Positions 50,621 to 60,123 of a DNA stretch of 64,000 nt are shown here, in pieces. Below the pieces are notes generated by a model. It was not told where the DNA came from. It worked only from the letters and a program-made list of their open reading frames with translations, and searched no databases. The position numbers were made by a program, and so were the translations under genes. Origin of the DNA: Solirubrobacterales bacterium (GTDB lineage Bacteria > Actinomycetota > Thermoleophilia > Solirubrobacterales > JACPNS01); NCBI GenBank assembly GCA_016185345.1, contig JACPNS010000018.1, forward strand, positions 1-64,000. The letters run 5' to 3'. Every line of letters starts with the position of its first letter. The first letter of the stretch is position 1.

Positions 50621-51310
50621 GTGAATAAAACTTATGAACACCTATCGTCCAGCCGACTTCTCCGACTCTTCATCAGCGTGACCGTGGCCCTCACCGCAAC
50701 CCTCTTGATCTGGAGCGAAGGGGCATCGGCCAAAACCATCGCCACGAAACCGACTTCGTCGGCCAATCCCGTCACCTATGGCAAGACCATTCAGGTGACC
50801 GGAGCACTCAAGGGCAACCCATCGGCCGGCATCGGCGTGGAACTGCAGGCGAGCCCGTTTCCCTACACGACTTACACCTCGATCAACGGTGCAACGACGA
50901 CGAGCACCGGCGCGTACGCGTTCAGTGTTCAGCCGCTGATCAACACGCGGTACCGCATCATCACCACCACAGTTACACCGCAGCTGATCAGTGATGCACT
51001 GGCGCAGGTCGTCAACCAGCGCGTCTCCTTCTCGGTCAGCGACAAGACGCCCAACAAGGCCTCCTTGGTGCGTTTCTACGGCACCGTCACTCCGGCGCGA
51101 GATGGAAGCAACGCGTCCTTGCAGCGACGCTCCAGTACTGGCGTTTGGGCGACCGTCAAACGAATCAAGCTCACTGACGCTGGAGACATCCGCTCGTCCT
51201 ACAGCAGGCGCGTACGTGTCTACAAGGACGGGACCTACCGCGTGAGGATGGCCCCCACCGCGAGTCTCGGTGCCGGAACTTCAGCTACGCGCACGCTCAG
51301 AGTCAATTAG
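50621..51310 (+). CDS. Secreted protein with Ig-like strands
   Basis: A 229-residue exported protein. The GTG at 50621 gives a signal peptide (RLLRLFISVTVALTATLLIW, then ASA-KT). The mature part has two strand-rich repeats: KTIQVTGALKGNPSAGIGVEL (about 52) and ASLVRFYGTVTPARDGSNASL (about 147), as in bacterial Ig or carboxypeptidase-regulatory-like folds. No catalytic motif. A TATAGAT lies directly before the GTG. Confidence 0.7.
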   Translation: MNKTYEHLSSSRLLRLFISVTVALTATLLIWSEGASAKTIATKPTSSANPVTYGKTIQVTGALKGNPSAGIGVELQASPFPYTTYTSINGATTTSTGAYAFSVQPLINTRYRIITTTVTPQLISDALAQVVNQRVSFSVSDKTPNKASLVRFYGTVTPARDGSNASLQRRSSTGVWATVKRIKLTDAGDIRSSYSRRVRVYKDGTYRVRMAPTASLGAGTSATRTLRVN

Positions 51311-51402
51311 CTCAACCCAGTGAGACCGCTTTGGCAGCCGCCGCGAGGGAACCGCGGTGGCTCGCCAATTCGCGCTACTTTTTGCAGCGGATAAGCGACG
51401 CT

Positions 51403-51456
51403 GGCGCGCCCTCTTCAGATCTGCGCGCCGACTGATCGCTCGCCACCCTTTTTTTT
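51403..51456 (+). terminator. Likely terminator of the secreted-protein gene
   Basis: GGCGCGC (51403-51409) pairs with GCGCGCC (51423-51429); a run of eight T follows at 51449-51456, rather far from the stem. Confidence 0.4.
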
Positions 51457-51461
51457 GTCTG

Positions 51462-51488
51462 CCGACGCAGACCTATTTTCTGCGTCGG
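51462..51488 (+). promoter_or_regulatory. Hairpin in the malate dehydrogenase leader
   Basis: CCGACGCAGA (51462-51471) and TCTGCGTCGG (51479-51488), a perfect 10-base stem with a 7-base loop, ending ten bases before the AAGGAG of mdh. It could protect the message or modulate translation; it is not followed by T-residues. Confidence 0.55.
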
Positions 51489-51516
51489 TCCCCAACCTAA
51501 GGAGTTCCCTTCCGTC

Positions 51517-52449
51517 ATGAGCAGAAAGAAGATCACGGTCGTAGGCGCCGGCAACGTAGGCGCGACCTGTGCGCAGCGTCTGGCTGAGCGTGACTACGCA
51601 GACCTAGTCCTCGTCGACATTGTCGACGGCATCCCGCAGGGCAAGGCCCTCGACATCAACCAGTCCGGTCCGATCGTCGGGTATGAGCCAAACGTTGTCG
51701 GCACGACCGGCTACGAGGAGACCGCCGGCAGCGACATCGTCATCATCACCTCCGGTTTCCCGCGTCAGCCGGGCATGAGCCGCGACGACCTGCTCGCCAA
51801 GAACAAGGAGATCGTCGGCGGCGTCGCCAAGGAGGTCGCCGAGCGCTCTCCCAACGCGATCGTCATCGTCGTCACCAATCCGCTCGACGCGATGTGCCAC
51901 GTGGCCTACGACGCAACCGGCTTCCCGCGTCAGCGTGTCGTTGGCATGGCCGGCGTGCTCGACTCAGCCCGCTTTCGCACGTTCCTCGCCTGGGAGCTCG
52001 GCGTGTCGGCCCAGGACGTCACGGGCTTCGTGCTCGGCGGCCACGGCGACACGATGGTCCCGGTCGTCTCCTACACCAACGTCTCCGGCATCCCGGTCTC
52101 GCAGAAGATCAGCGCGGGCCGCCTTGAGGAGATCGTCCAGCGCACCCGTGACGGCGGCGCCGAGATCGTCAAGTTCCTGCAGAAGGGCAGCGCCTACTAC
52201 GCGCCGTCAGCGGCAGCCGTCGAGATGTGTGACGCGATCGTCTTCGACCAGAAGCGTGTGATCCCATGCGCTGCTCTGTGCGAGGGCGAGTACGGCCTGA
52301 ACGGCCTGTTCGTAGGCGTGCCGGTGAAGATCGGCGCCGAGGGCGTCGAGGAGATCATCGAGATCGAGCTGACGGATGACGAGACTGAGCAGCTGAAGAA
52401 CTCGGCTGGTGCGGTTGAGGAGCTGGTAGAGGCTCTGGCCCGCGTCTAG
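51517..52449 (+). CDS. mdh: Malate dehydrogenase (LDH-like type)
   Basis: A 310-residue NAD enzyme. [28 protein letters not shown] is the Rossmann start, [17 protein letters not shown] (about 80-96) the substrate loop with Arg, and GGHGDTMVP (about 175) holds the catalytic His. Gln/Arg pattern in the loop (RQPGMSR) indicates malate rather than lactate. Preceded by AAGGAG. Confidence 0.94.
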   Translation: MSRKKITVVGAGNVGATCAQRLAERDYADLVLVDIVDGIPQGKALDINQSGPIVGYEPNVVGTTGYEETAGSDIVIITSGFPRQPGMSRDDLLAKNKEIVGGVAKEVAERSPNAIVIVVTNPLDAMCHVAYDATGFPRQRVVGMAGVLDSARFRTFLAWELGVSAQDVTGFVLGGHGDTMVPVVSYTNVSGIPVSQKISAGRLEEIVQRTRDGGAEIVKFLQKGSAYYAPSAAAVEMCDAIVFDQKRVIPCAALCEGEYGLNGLFVGVPVKIGAEGVEEIIEIELTDDETEQLKNSAGAVEELVEALARV

Positions 52450-52476
52450 CCCGCTTTTGGTTGTTCGTTTGAACTT

Positions 52477-52509
52477 GCCCCGTCGGCTCTTTGCTCGGCG
52501 GGGCTTTTT
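52477..52509 (+). terminator. Rho-independent terminator of mdh
   Basis: GCCCCGTCGG pairs with CGGCGGGGC (one bulge) and is followed by TTTTT at 52505-52509. Best terminator in the window. Confidence 0.85.
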
Positions 52510-52943
52510 CGTGGAGTCGTCGAGTTTGGCGGCGAAGGGTGAGGCCGCGATGGTTGATCGGTCAGCCGCCCGAAGGGGATCGACCGAGGGGCGGAAGGGC
52601 GATTCGCATACACAACGGGCAAGTGCTCCAAGGTCGACGCCGCGGGCGCAGACCGTGGAAGATTTCCCCCAGACCTGAGCCATCCACCGTCCTCCGCACG
52701 GCAACAGCCTCCAGAATCCCCGCTCTTTGCAGCGAACCAATTCACCCCGGAAAACAAAATTGTTGCGATTTGCGAACTCACCGCGCAACCGCTCCAGCGA
52801 CCTGCGCTAGGTTGGAAACCAATCGCGAAACGGTGCTCCAGAGAACACCGTCAGCTCCATATTTCAAAGCCTCGCGCCGAGTGCTCGAGCGACTGCAGTC
52901 GTGGTCGCAAAAAACCCGCGCGCACAGAGAAGCTCCATTCACC
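52510..52943. other. 434-base interval without a recognised gene
   Basis: Open frames on both strands lack protein-like composition or a ribosome-binding site. It is less GC-rich near 52740-52780. I checked for tmRNA, RNase P and 6S landmarks and saw none. Confidence 0.5.
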
Positions 52944-53186
52944 TTGAATCCAGCCATCGCACCAGCAGCCGCCCGCGCGCAGCGCCCAACCAAGCCAGCG
53001 CGCCCCACGCAGATCTCCTGCGACGACTGCTACTTCCACCAGAACGATCTCTGCGCGCTGGACAAGGCCAAGCCCTGCCCGACCTTCCGTGCCGCGGCGG
53101 AGAACCTCAAGCCGCCGCAACAGCTGAGCTTTGTGTTTCGTCAAGAACGCACGCGTTCGGCATGGGTCTTCGCTCAGCCGCGCTGA
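52944..53186 (+). CDS. Small Cys-rich protein, possible metal-binding knuckle
   Basis: An 80-residue product from a TTG at 52944; the longer frame has no better start. After an Ala/Pro/Arg-rich N-terminus comes ISCDDCYFHQNDLCAL and KPCPTFR: the spacing C-x2-C-x7-C-x7-C suggests a zinc or iron-sulfur site. The C-terminus has LSFVFR. No named family is recognised. The TTG start is tentative. Confidence 0.6.
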   Translation: MNPAIAPAAARAQRPTKPARPTQISCDDCYFHQNDLCALDKAKPCPTFRAAAENLKPPQQLSFVFRQERTRSAWVFAQPR

Positions 53187-53249
53187 GCAAACTCGCTCCA
53201 GAACGCTGCGACACTCTCCCCCGCATGAGGGAACGGCGAAACTGTTGAC

Positions 53250-54041
53250 ATGCGCGTAACGGTGCTTGGAAAATCACCCGCCTGGCAGGACGCCGGCGGT
53301 GCTTGCTCTGGCTACCTGATCGAGGATGGCTCGACCTGCCTGCTCAACGACTGCGGCAACGGCGTCTTCTCGAAGCTCCGCCGCGTGCGCGACTACACGC
53401 GTGTCGATGCCGTCGTGATCAGCCACATGCACGCGGATCACTTCTTTGACTTGATCCCGTATGCCTTCGCGCTTGTCTACGCGCCGCGCCAGCAACCCGT
53501 GCCGGTTGCGCGCTGGTCCGGTGTCGCAAACCCTCCACGCCCGCCGCTCTACCTGCCGCCGGGCGGACTCACGGTCGTCAACGGCGTGATTGAGGCGATT
53601 GGTGCCGAAGGCCTGATCGAGCAAGCCTTCGACGTTCACGAGTACGACCCAGCTGAAGAGCTCACGATCGGCGAGCTCACGCTCACCTTCCAAGCCGTCC
53701 CGCACTACATCCCGACCTGGGCGATCAAGTACCTCGACAGCGCAGGCAAGGCGTACGTGTTCGGCGCCGACCACAAACCAAATGACGAGATCGTCGAGTT
53801 CGCCAAGGACGCCGATCTGCTCGTCCTTGAGTCGACACTCCCGCGCCCGGAACGCTCGGGCGAGCGCGGGCACATGACCCCCCAGGAGTCCGGCGAGCAC
53901 GCCAATCGTGCCGGAGCCAAGCGACTCGTCCTCACGCACATGTCCGACGAACTCGACCAGCTGTGGGCCAAGACCGAAGCCGAGGATGCCTTCGGCGGAC
54001 CAGTCGCCGTCGCCGGCGAGGGTTCGGTATACGTCCTCTGA
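53250..54041 (+). CDS. Metallo-beta-lactamase-fold hydrolase (RNase Z-like subgroup)
   Basis: A 263-residue enzyme with VVISHMHADHFFDLIPY (about 55, HxHxDH), VPHYIPTWAIKY (about 151), FGADHKPND (about 170, bridging Asp) and LTHMSDE (about 230). This layout is that of the MBL-fold phosphodiesterase-type proteins common in actinobacteria. Substrate unknown. Its stop is 19 bases before the next gene. Confidence 0.85.
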   Translation: MRVTVLGKSPAWQDAGGACSGYLIEDGSTCLLNDCGNGVFSKLRRVRDYTRVDAVVISHMHADHFFDLIPYAFALVYAPRQQPVPVARWSGVANPPRPPLYLPPGGLTVVNGVIEAIGAEGLIEQAFDVHEYDPAEELTIGELTLTFQAVPHYIPTWAIKYLDSAGKAYVFGADHKPNDEIVEFAKDADLLVLESTLPRPERSGERGHMTPQESGEHANRAGAKRLVLTHMSDELDQLWAKTEAEDAFGGPVAVAGEGSVYVL

Positions 54042-54060
54042 CTCCCAGCGAAGACGCCCC

Positions 54061-55188
54061 ATGCTGAAGCTCGTATATGGCTGCCTCGCCTTCTCGCTCA
54101 TCGCGGGCGTGATCATCTTTGTTCTGGCGGTCGAGCAGGGTCGGAACTTTCGCGGGATGACCAAGACGATGGGCGACGCGATCTCACAGGGCGCGACGAT
54201 TCTCGATGCCGACAAAAACGGCGCGATCACCCAGACCGGCAACGGCCGCGTGAGGGGTTACGGCCGCGATGGCAACTCTCGGTGGGAGAGCAAAGTGGAT
54301 CGTTTCGCTGAAGGCCCGAGCAACCCCTTTGGTGCGGGCTCGAACGACGCATCGGCGTGGTGCACCGAGAATTGCCCAGAAGCCCTCGTTGAGTTTGATC
54401 GCGACTTCACTGCGTTCGGCGGGGCAGATCCAGCGCTCGCACGGGCCCTGGGGGACCGCGCTGCGAAACCCGATGACATTCTCGGCTTCGCAGGCGCGAA
54501 GACGGTCTTCCTGCGCAAACTGATTGAAGGCTTCGCTCAGCCGCGTTTGATCGTGACCGAAGTCGGAAAATCCGACGCCGTACTTGATGTGATCAACCCC
54601 TCAGAGATTCAACCCGAGCGCGCACGCGACCGCGTCGTCTCGGGCTCCTCGGCGGGCAAGGTCGGCACCCTGAACCAGATCGTCCGCAAAGACGGAGCGT
54701 GGCGCGTGGAGGGACGCTCGATCAGCGAGGCCGGATTGAAGAACGTCTGCGTGAGCGAGAATGACGCGTGGGTTGGCGCGGTGACCACGCGCATCAGCCG
54801 GTTCGCGAGCGGCGCAAAGCCGCGCTCGTCATTCGGTCCGCCGATCACGACGGGCACCTGCATGGTCGACCAGCGGGGCATCACAGCCATCTACACCACG
54901 TCCGCCGAACCGAGCAAGCTTCAGGCCGCGCGTTACGCGGCAAATGGACGCAGGTTGTGGTTGCATGACTTCGGTGCGCAGCGACTGCTCAGTCCTGCTG
55001 GCTCACCCAACATCGTCACGCAGGCGGCCGACGGCATCGTGACGGCGCTCGACTCAGTGAGCGGCCGCACGATATTCGAGCGCGAAGTAGCCGGCCGACC
55101 GTTCGTTGGAAAGGACGGATCGATCGTTATTGCAAATCGCCAGGGCGACCCTCAGTGGCTGCGCGACGGCAACACTCGCGCGCGTTGA
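54061..55188 (+). CDS. Membrane-anchored protein with repeated strand motifs
   Basis: A 375-residue protein with an N-terminal helix (LVYGCLAFSLIAGVIIFVLAV, about 4-24). The rest is extracytoplasmic, with repeats such as GAWRVEGRSISE, GRRLWLHDFGAQRLL and VTALDSVSGRTIFERE that look like blades of a PQQ-like beta-propeller. Two Cys pairs occur (CTENC). ATG at 54061 is chosen because the helix follows it; the longer frame overlaps the previous gene. Function unknown. Confidence 0.6.
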   Translation: MLKLVYGCLAFSLIAGVIIFVLAVEQGRNFRGMTKTMGDAISQGATILDADKNGAITQTGNGRVRGYGRDGNSRWESKVDRFAEGPSNPFGAGSNDASAWCTENCPEALVEFDRDFTAFGGADPALARALGDRAAKPDDILGFAGAKTVFLRKLIEGFAQPRLIVTEVGKSDAVLDVINPSEIQPERARDRVVSGSSAGKVGTLNQIVRKDGAWRVEGRSISEAGLKNVCVSENDAWVGAVTTRISRFASGAKPRSSFGPPITTGTCMVDQRGITAIYTTSAEPSKLQAARYAANGRRLWLHDFGAQRLLSPAGSPNIVTQAADGIVTALDSVSGRTIFEREVAGRPFVGKDGSIVIANRQGDPQWLRDGNTRAR

Positions 55189-55293
55189 CCCAGATCTCGT
55201 GAACGAGCACCTCGGCCACGCCCCGCCATCGCGCAAGCGCGATTGAACGCCGATCGGCACCGGCCAGTGCGGACGGCGGCTAATTTTCCCCAC

Positions 55294-55755
55294 ATGCGTG
55301 ACGACGACATCTTTGCCAACTTCGAACGCATGCGCAGGCAGCTCGACGAACTGTTCGGGCACAGCTGGGAGCGCGTCGGAGTTGCAAGTAACAAGCGCCG
55401 CGGCTTCTCGCCGAAGGTCGATGTCTACTACTGCGGCGACCCGCCAAAGGCGATCGTCACTGCTGACCTCGCTGGAATCTCGATTGAGGATGTCGCTCTG
55501 GAGATCCAGGGCCGTCGCCTCGTGATCGGTGGCGAGCGCTCGCACGGCGAAGAGACCAACCGCCTCTACCAACAGATCGAGATCGAGCACGGCCGCTTCC
55601 GCCGCGTGATCGAGCTCGGCGCGGATGTCGTCGCCGACGCCGCAACTGCGACCTACGAGGACGGCCTCCTGCGCATCGAACTTCCACTCGCCGAGCCGGA
55701 GAAGATCTCGCTCACGCCGGTCAAGAAGACCACCCGCTCGGGCGGTGAATCCTGA
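55294..55755 (+). CDS. Small heat shock protein Hsp20
   Basis: A 153-residue chaperone. Alpha-crystallin domain about 40-140: VDVYYCGDPPKAIVTADLAG, IEIEHGRFRRVIEL, and the ATYEDGLLRIELPL strand ending the domain. ATG at 55294 is the first sensible start. Its TGA overlaps the Lon ATG, so chaperone and protease are co-translated, a reasonable stress unit. No HAIR/HspR or CIRCE element was seen upstream. Confidence 0.92.
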   Translation: MRDDDIFANFERMRRQLDELFGHSWERVGVASNKRRGFSPKVDVYYCGDPPKAIVTADLAGISIEDVALEIQGRRLVIGGERSHGEETNRLYQQIEIEHGRFRRVIELGADVVADAATATYEDGLLRIELPLAEPEKISLTPVKKTTRSGGES

Positions 55756-58283
55756 TGGCCGACGACAGCATCATCGAGATCATCTCGTCCGGCGAGCCGG
55801 TGCAGGTCGAGTTCGGTGGATCGAGCCTGCCCGATGTCCTGCCCGTCCTGCCACTGCGCGAGACCGTCACCTTTCCCGACACGCTGACCCCGCTTGCGAT
55901 CGGTCAGGATCGGTCGGTCGACCTTGTCAACGACGTGCTCGCCGGTAATCGCATGATCGCGATGGTCGCGAGCACCGATCCGGACAACGAGACGCCCGGC
56001 CCCGACCAGCTCTACAAAGTTGGCGTCGCCGGGACGATCCAGCGGATGATGAAGATGCCCGACGACACGCTCCGCGTGCTTGTCCAGGGATCCCAGCGCA
56101 TAAAAATCGACGACTACACGAGCACGACGCCGTACCTGATCGCACGCGTCACCGAGCTACCCGATCAGATCGAGGAGTCAACCGAACTTGAAGCGCTCGT
56201 GCGCTCGGTTCAGGGCTCGTTCAACCAGATCGTCGAGGGCGTGCCGTACCTACCCGAAGAATTGATGGTTGCCGTTGCAAACGTCGACGACCCTTCGGCG
56301 CTCGTGCACGTGATCGCGGGATCGCTTCGCCTCAAGACCGAGGAAAAGCAGGAGCTGCTCGAAGAGGTCGACGTGACCAAGCGACTGCGCAAGCTCGCGT
56401 CGTTCCTCGCTCGCGAGGCCGACGTCATTGCCATGGGCGCAAAGATCCAGAGCCAGGTCCAGGACGAGGTCGACAAATCGCAGCGCGAGTTCTTCCTGCG
56501 CCAGCAGCTCAAAGCGATCCAGGACGAACTCGGCGAGTCCGATCCAGATGCCGCCGAGGCCGCGGACCTGCGGGAACAAATCGAGGCCGCAGCACTTCCA
56601 GTGGACATCCGCAAAGCGGCCGACCGCGAACTCGAGAGGCTCGAGCGGCTGCCCGCGGCCGCCGCTGAGTACGGAGTGATCCGCACCTATCTCGAGTGGA
56701 TCGTCACGCTTCCATGGAACACGCGCACCGAGGACAACCTCGATCTCAAGCACGCCCGCAAGGTCCTTGACGACGATCACTACGACATCGAGAAGGTCAA
56801 GGACCGCCTGATTGAGTTTCTCGCAGTGCGCAAGCTCAACCCCGACGCGCGCGGCACGATTCTCTGTCTGCTCGGACCGCCGGGTGTCGGAAAGACTTCG
56901 CTCGGCCGATCGGTCGCACGCGCGATGGGTCGCGAGTTCGAACGCATCTCGGTCGGCGGCGTACGCGACGAAGCCGAGATCCGCGGTCACCGACGCACCT
57001 ACATCGGCGCGCTGCCGGGCTCGATCATCCGCGCGATGCGCGACGCCGAGACCAACAACCCCGTGCTGATGATCGACGAGATCGACAAGATGGGCAACGA
57101 CTTCCGGGGCGACCCGGCCTCGGCGATGCTCGAGGTGCTCGACCCCGAACAGAACGGCACGTTCCGCGATCACTACCTGGACCTGCCGTTTGATCTCTCG
57201 AACGTGACCTTCATCGCGACCGCCAACCAGCTCGAGCCGATCCCCGGTCCGCTGCGCGATCGCATGGAAGTGATTCAGCTGGCGGGCTACACGGCCCAGG
57301 ACAAACTGCAGATCGCCAAGCGGTATCTCGTGCCGCGTCAGATCGAGCGCAACGGCCTGTCCAAGTCGAAGATCGAGTTCGCTGACGACGCAATCGCCGA
57401 GGTGATCGACGGCTACACCCGCGAGGCCGGGGTGCGCAACCTCGAGCGCGAGCTCGGTGCCGTCTGCCGCAAAATCGCCCGCGAGTTCGCCGAGGGCACG
57501 AGAAAATCAAAGCGCGTCGTTCGCAAGCCGCTGATCGCCGAGTTGCTCGGAGCGCGCAAAGTACGCGCAGACGCGCCGCGCCGCACACAGGTGCCGGGAG
57601 TCGCAACTGGACTCGCCTGGACCCCGGTCGGCGGTGACGTTCTCTACATCGAGGCCACCGCTTATCCCGGCAAGGGAGGACTGCAGATCACCGGACAGCT
57701 CGGCGACGTCATGCGCGAGTCCGCGCAGGCTGCGCTGTCATGGATCAAGGGTCATTACAAGGACCTCGGCGCGGAACTCGCGGACGACTGGTTTGCGACG
57801 CACGACATCCACATTCACGTGCCTGCAGGCGCGGTCCCGAAGGACGGCCCGTCGGCCGGCGTCACGATGACCACCGCGCTCGCCTCGCTGATCACTGGTC
57901 GCTGCGTTCGAAGTGACGTGGCCATGACCGGCGAGATCACGCTCACAGGACAGGTTCTTCCGATCGGCGGGCTAAAAGAGAAGTCGCTCGCTGCCCAGCA
58001 GATGGGAATGAAGCTTGTGCTCGCGCCGGCAGACAACGCCGTAGACGTCGACGAAATCCCGAAGCCCTTGCTGAAGAACGTCAAGTTCGAATTCGTCAAC
58101 ACGATCGACGAAGTCCTGGTACTTGCGCTTGTTCCGGAGAAGGGGTCCAATGCCGCGCGGCGCTCAAAGAAGGGGGTTTCGGGTAAGAAGAAGTCAGCTT
58201 CGAACGGCCGGGCCAGCAAAAACGGCAGGCCTTCGACTCGCAAGCCCGTCAAGGCGGCCCCCGCCAGCGACACAAACACTTAG
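55755..58283 (+). CDS. lon: ATP-dependent protease Lon
   Basis: An 842-residue Lon. The N-terminal substrate domain is about 20-215; Walker [14 protein letters not shown] (about 374), Walker [12 protein letters not shown] (about 438); protease Ser in [11 protein letters not shown] (about 697) and Lys in [10 protein letters not shown] (about 740). A Lys/Ser-rich tail follows (about 795-842). Degrades misfolded and regulatory proteins. Confidence 0.96.
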   Translation: MADDSIIEIISSGEPVQVEFGGSSLPDVLPVLPLRETVTFPDTLTPLAIGQDRSVDLVNDVLAGNRMIAMVASTDPDNETPGPDQLYKVGVAGTIQRMMKMPDDTLRVLVQGSQRIKIDDYTSTTPYLIARVTELPDQIEESTELEALVRSVQGSFNQIVEGVPYLPEELMVAVANVDDPSALVHVIAGSLRLKTEEKQELLEEVDVTKRLRKLASFLAREADVIAMGAKIQSQVQDEVDKSQREFFLRQQLKAIQDELGESDPDAAEAADLREQIEAAALPVDIRKAADRELERLERLPAAAAEYGVIRTYLEWIVTLPWNTRTEDNLDLKHARKVLDDDHYDIEKVKDRLIEFLAVRKLNPDARGTILCLLGPPGVGKTSLGRSVARAMGREFERISVGGVRDEAEIRGHRRTYIGALPGSIIRAMRDAETNNPVLMIDEIDKMGNDFRGDPASAMLEVLDPEQNGTFRDHYLDLPFDLSNVTFIATANQLEPIPGPLRDRMEVIQLAGYTAQDKLQIAKRYLVPRQIERNGLSKSKIEFADDAIAEVIDGYTREAGVRNLERELGAVCRKIAREFAEGTRKSKRVVRKPLIAELLGARKVRADAPRRTQVPGVATGLAWTPVGGDVLYIEATAYPGKGGLQITGQLGDVMRESAQAALSWIKGHYKDLGAELADDWFATHDIHIHVPAGAVPKDGPSAGVTMTTALASLITGRCVRSDVAMTGEITLTGQVLPIGGLKEKSLAAQQMGMKLVLAPADNAVDVDEIPKPLLKNVKFEFVNTIDEVLVLALVPEKGSNAARRSKKGVSGKKKSASNGRASKNGRPSTRKPVKAAPASDTNT

Positions 58284-58319
58284 TATCCGCATTCCAACCA
58301 GTTTTCCAAGGAGCAGCAC

Positions 58320-58775
58320 ATGGCTATCAAGACTAAAAAGCTCAACGACAAGCTTTCCGAGGCCGCAGACCAGGCCAAGGAGAACCCGTACCTGAACAAG
58401 ATCATCGAGGACAAGGAACTGCGCGAGAACGCCGTCGCCGCGCTCCAGTCAGTCAAGTCCGCGTTTGACAAGGCCAAGGAAACCGGCTTTGACAACCCGG
58501 CCGAGCTGGCCAAGGACCCGAAGATCAAGAAGGACCTCAAGAAGGCCGCCGAGACGCTGAAGACCACTTCAGAGGGCATCCAGGCAGCCGGCAAGAAGAA
58601 GCGTCACCCGCTGCGCAAGATCCTCGCAGTCGCGGTGATCGGCGGAATCGTCGCGATCGTCGTCAGCGATGACGCCCGCAAGGCCGTTCTCGACACGCTG
58701 TTCGGCGCCGAAGAAGAGTTCGAGTACACCTCGACCACCTCGGCCCCGGCGAGCAGCGCCAACGGCGCTTCATAG
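58320..58775 (+). CDS. Lys-rich protein with C-terminal helix
   Basis: A 151-residue protein. Residues 1-95 are highly charged and helical (NDKLSEAADQAKENPYLNK and DPKIKKDLKKAAETLKTT), then RKKHPLRK-type basic residues, a hydrophobic helix (ILAVAVIGGIVAIVVS, about 102-117) and an acidic, Ser/Thr-rich tail. GGAG lies before the ATG. Resembles the YtxH-like class of stress proteins in layout; not a firm assignment. Downstream of lon. Confidence 0.65.
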   Translation: MAIKTKKLNDKLSEAADQAKENPYLNKIIEDKELRENAVAALQSVKSAFDKAKETGFDNPAELAKDPKIKKDLKKAAETLKTTSEGIQAAGKKKRHPLRKILAVAVIGGIVAIVVSDDARKAVLDTLFGAEEEFEYTSTTSAPASSANGAS

Positions 58776-58788
58776 ACGCCGTTGGCGC
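58756..58788 (+). terminator. Strong hairpin with a stop codon in its loop
   Basis: GCGCCAACGGCG (58756-58767) and CGCCGTTGGCGC (58777-58788) are perfect 12-base arms; the 9-base loop holds the TAG of the preceding gene. No T-run follows. Confidence 0.6.
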
Positions 58789-59480
58789 ACTCGATAGATC
58801 TGCTCTTCCCCGAACGGCGGATGGTCTTCGCCGTAGGGGCGGGCACCGCTGAACTCCAGCCGGATTTGGATTCTCCGGCTGGATTTTCGCGGTACAAGGA
58901 GATCCAGCTTGATGGCGAAGCGGCCGCAATGCTGGTGATCCCGAACGCCGCCTTGATCCAGGCCGAGAGGAACTACGTGGTCGATCCCGGCATCCCGATG
59001 CAGGGCGCGCCCTACAGCTCGGCAGTCGGAAATCTCGACGTCGATCCCTGGAGCCTCGAGGACGTGATCCTCACCCATATGCACTTCGATCACGTCGGCG
59101 GACTGATGGAGTTTCCCGGTCGCCGCGTCCACGTGCATGAGATTGAGCTCGTCGCGCCGTACGCCGGAATGTGGTCTGGCCTGCTCGACACAGTTGAGGT
59201 CATTGAGCTCAGCGGTGAAGAAGGCGAGATCGAGCCGGGCGTACGTTGGATGCTCACACCCGGCCACGCGGATGGATTGATCACCTTGCTCGTGGACACC
59301 GACGATGGACTGGTCGCGATGCCCAGCGATTGCGTAGGGCCACTGCCCGAGTATTTCGATGACATGGAGCTGCCGGCGGACTTCCCCGGACGCGAAACGC
59401 TGCTCGCGCAGTGGCACAAAATCCGCAAGCTTTCGCCCGTATTGATTATTCCTGGCCACTATCCGCCGTTCACGCCCTAG
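58782..59480 (+). CDS. Metallo-beta-lactamase-fold hydrolase (lactonase-like)
   Basis: A 232-residue enzyme with VILTHMHFDHVGGLMEFPG (about 93, HxHxDH), MLTPGHADGLITLLVDTDDG (about 165, third His) and a C-terminal IIPGHYPPF. The order matches AHL-lactonase-like and related quinone-processing proteins. Substrate unknown. The TTG at 58782 lies within the hairpin; the ATG at 58821 is the alternative. Confidence 0.82.
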   Translation: MAHSIDLLFPERRMVFAVGAGTAELQPDLDSPAGFSRYKEIQLDGEAAAMLVIPNAALIQAERNYVVDPGIPMQGAPYSSAVGNLDVDPWSLEDVILTHMHFDHVGGLMEFPGRRVHVHEIELVAPYAGMWSGLLDTVEVIELSGEEGEIEPGVRWMLTPGHADGLITLLVDTDDGLVAMPSDCVGPLPEYFDDMELPADFPGRETLLAQWHKIRKLSPVLIIPGHYPPFTP

Positions 59481-59502
59481 CTCCCCGTAAACTGCGAGTT
59501 CA

Positions 59503-60123
59503 GTGTCTTCCGCAGAGACAAAGACTGATCAGGATCTGACCGGCGACAAGGCCACAAGGATTGTGGCCGCGATGCGCAGCTGCGTGGCCAAATACGGCGC
59601 CGCAGGCGCAACCTTTGACCACGTCTCCAAGGAAGCCGGAGTCAGCCGCGGACTGCTGCACTACTACTTCGGCTCGAAGGAGCGCCTGCTGATCGAAGTG
59701 ATCCGTCGCGAAACGGACCGCCTGGTCGAGAACATTCAGACCGCCGCGAGCTTTGCGAGCTCTGCGCAAGAACTCGTCGATGTGCTGCTCACGCAGTTGA
59801 GGATGATCCTCGACCACGAGCCCGAGCTCTACCTCTTGGCATTTGAGCTTGTCGGCGAAGCTCGCCGCCACCCCGAGATCGGGGCCGAGGTCGGCGAGTA
59901 CAACCGCCGCACGCGCGCGCAGTTCGCCGAGATCATCGCCGAGATGGAGAAGAAGGGCTCGATCGCCCCACGCCACGCTCCGCTGGCGACCGCTTCAGCT
60001 CTGCTCGCAATGGCAAATGGACTCGCCCTGGAGATGTTCCAGGACTCCGAAGGCGATCACGACGCATGCGTCGCCGCCGACGTCGACGCCGCGCTCTACT
60101 TGCTCGGCGCCGAGAAGCGCTGA
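59503..60123 (+). CDS. TetR-family transcriptional regulator
   Basis: A 206-residue repressor. HTH: AAGATFDHVSKEAGVSRGLLHYYFGSKERLL (about 28-60, cited in part), then an all-helical ligand domain. GTG start. Its targets are not evident; the neighbouring hydrolase gene, 22 bases upstream, may share its transcript. It is a candidate for the palindrome at 9191-9216 but without evidence. Confidence 0.88.
   Translation: MSSAETKTDQDLTGDKATRIVAAMRSCVAKYGAAGATFDHVSKEAGVSRGLLHYYFGSKERLLIEVIRRETDRLVENIQTAASFASSAQELVDVLLTQLRMILDHEPELYLLAFELVGEARRHPEIGAEVGEYNRRTRAQFAEIIAEMEKKGSIAPRHAPLATASALLAMANGLALEMFQDSEGDHDACVAADVDAALYLLGAEKR

Noticed and set aside
52446-52781. Open frames in the gap after mdh
   Set aside because: No recognisable motif, no ribosome-binding site, and overlap with the strong mdh terminator.
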